From assembly GCF_009451885.1 (NCBI RefSeq), contig NZ_WIAO01000014.1, forward strand, positions 62,001 to 126,000: a stretch of DNA of 64,000 nucleotides. Reading direction: 5' to 3'. The position numbers were made by a program, and so were the translations under genes. The notes under the pieces are model-generated. The model had not been told where the DNA came from and made no database searches. It saw only the letters and a list, made by a program, of their open reading frames with translations. Below are positions 63,650-64,000 of the stretch, piece by piece; the first letter of the stretch is position 1; every line of letters starts with the position of its first letter. The DNA is from Glycomyces albidus (GTDB lineage: Bacteria; Actinomycetota; Actinomycetes; Mycobacteriales; Micromonosporaceae).

Positions 63650-64000
63650 CTAGGCCGACTTCTCGCGGCGGGGCCGCACGGCCCGCCGCGGCGTGGCCTT
63701 CGTGCGCGGCACGAGCGTCGGATTCACATTGCGGCGCACCACGTCGGCGGTGATCTCGACCCTCGCGACCTCGTCGGCCCGCGAGGGGATCTCGTACATG
63801 ACGGGCTGGAGGACCTCCTCCATGATCGCCCGCAGGCCCCGCGCGCCGGTGCCGCGCAGCAGCGCGGACTCGACGATCGGCTCCAGCGCGTCGTCGGCGA
63901 ACACGAGCTCCACCCCGTCGAGCTCGAGGAGGCGCTGGTACTGCTTGACCAGGGCGTTCCGCGGCTCGGTCAGGATGCGCAGCAGCGCGGCCTTGTCGAG
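63650..64000 (-). CDS. clpX: ATP-dependent Clp protease ATP-binding subunit ClpX (C-terminal part)
   Basis: The unfoldase of ClpXP; 116 C-terminal residues are visible and the rest lies beyond base 64000. [20 protein letters not shown] and [19 protein letters not shown] (sensor-2 Arg region) are characteristic. The last 30 residues are a basic, variable tail. No damage is seen. Confidence 0.95.
   Translation of the reverse strand, partial: LDKAALLRILTEPRNALVKQYQRLLELDGVELVFADDALEPIVESALLRGTGARGLRAIMEEVLQPVMYEIPSRADEVARVEITADVVRRNVNPTLVPRTKATPRRAVRPRREKSA

Overview
The window is very GC-rich, with actinomycete-type features: GTG and TTG starts, ATGA overlaps, leaderless promoters, GatCAB, IdeR-like iron boxes, a [3Fe-4S] ferredoxin next to a P450, and MgtE, DUF3159, DUF1918 and PLDc_N proteins. 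The gene set fits a soil actinomycete. Glycomycetales or Micromonosporales is my guess from gene content, not something shown by alignment. I see no rRNA, tRNA, CRISPR array, IS element or prophage. It looks like chromosomal core sequence with small accessory patches.

Layout. 1-13 kb: cydA (partial), proC, a GNAT enzyme, a secreted GH10 xylanase, a bfd/bfr iron-storage pair with candidate iron boxes, threonine aldolase, DUF3159, an orphan Pycsar-effector-like membrane protein, a CDP-alcohol phosphatidyltransferase with a coupled membrane protein, a GH42 beta-galactosidase and two divergent PH-domain membrane proteins. 13-22 kb: a 2-hydroxyacid dehydrogenase, a sorbosone-dehydrogenase-type lipoprotein coupled to a membrane metallophosphoesterase, mgtE behind a previously unmarked leader ORF, and gatCAB. 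22-30 kb: a strongly asymmetric heterodimeric ABC exporter, a candidate small RNA, a hydrolase-fold protein lacking its catalytic residues, a secreted peptidoglycan peptidase, a membrane-tethered receiver-domain protein, and an Erm rRNA methylase preceded by a leaderless leader peptide carrying an Arg-Leu-Arg motif.

30-37 kb holds the most unusual structure. Six minus-strand frames run from a LytS-type kinase to a sodium/solute symporter, and every junction is a 1- or 4-nt stop/start overlap. Two of the six frames consist almost entirely of tandem repeats: a 91-residue frame between kinase and regulator, and a 119-residue frame between regulator and the small membrane protein. The arrangement closely resembles the mycobacterial MIRU repeats of the senX3-regX3 operon. 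A second, ActP-type symporter operon lies directly upstream, so this is probably a carboxylate sensing and uptake island.

37-50 kb: a VOC protein, a DUF234 remnant, an LPATG cell-wall protein, a SigG-like sigma factor with a SnoaL-type tail, a GGDEF-EAL protein, ligA, a PhoX-like Tat protein, a drug-type ABC exporter with its TetR regulator and two matching operators, and corA. 50-64 kb: a VIT-type metal transporter, a DUF4173 protein with an extracellular extension, a sulfotransferase, the sulfur-trafficking run cysteine desulfurase/mnmA/MetE-like, an HTH regulator, bioY, P450 plus ferredoxin, etfBA behind a perfect palindrome, a PLDc_N protein and the 3' end of clpX.
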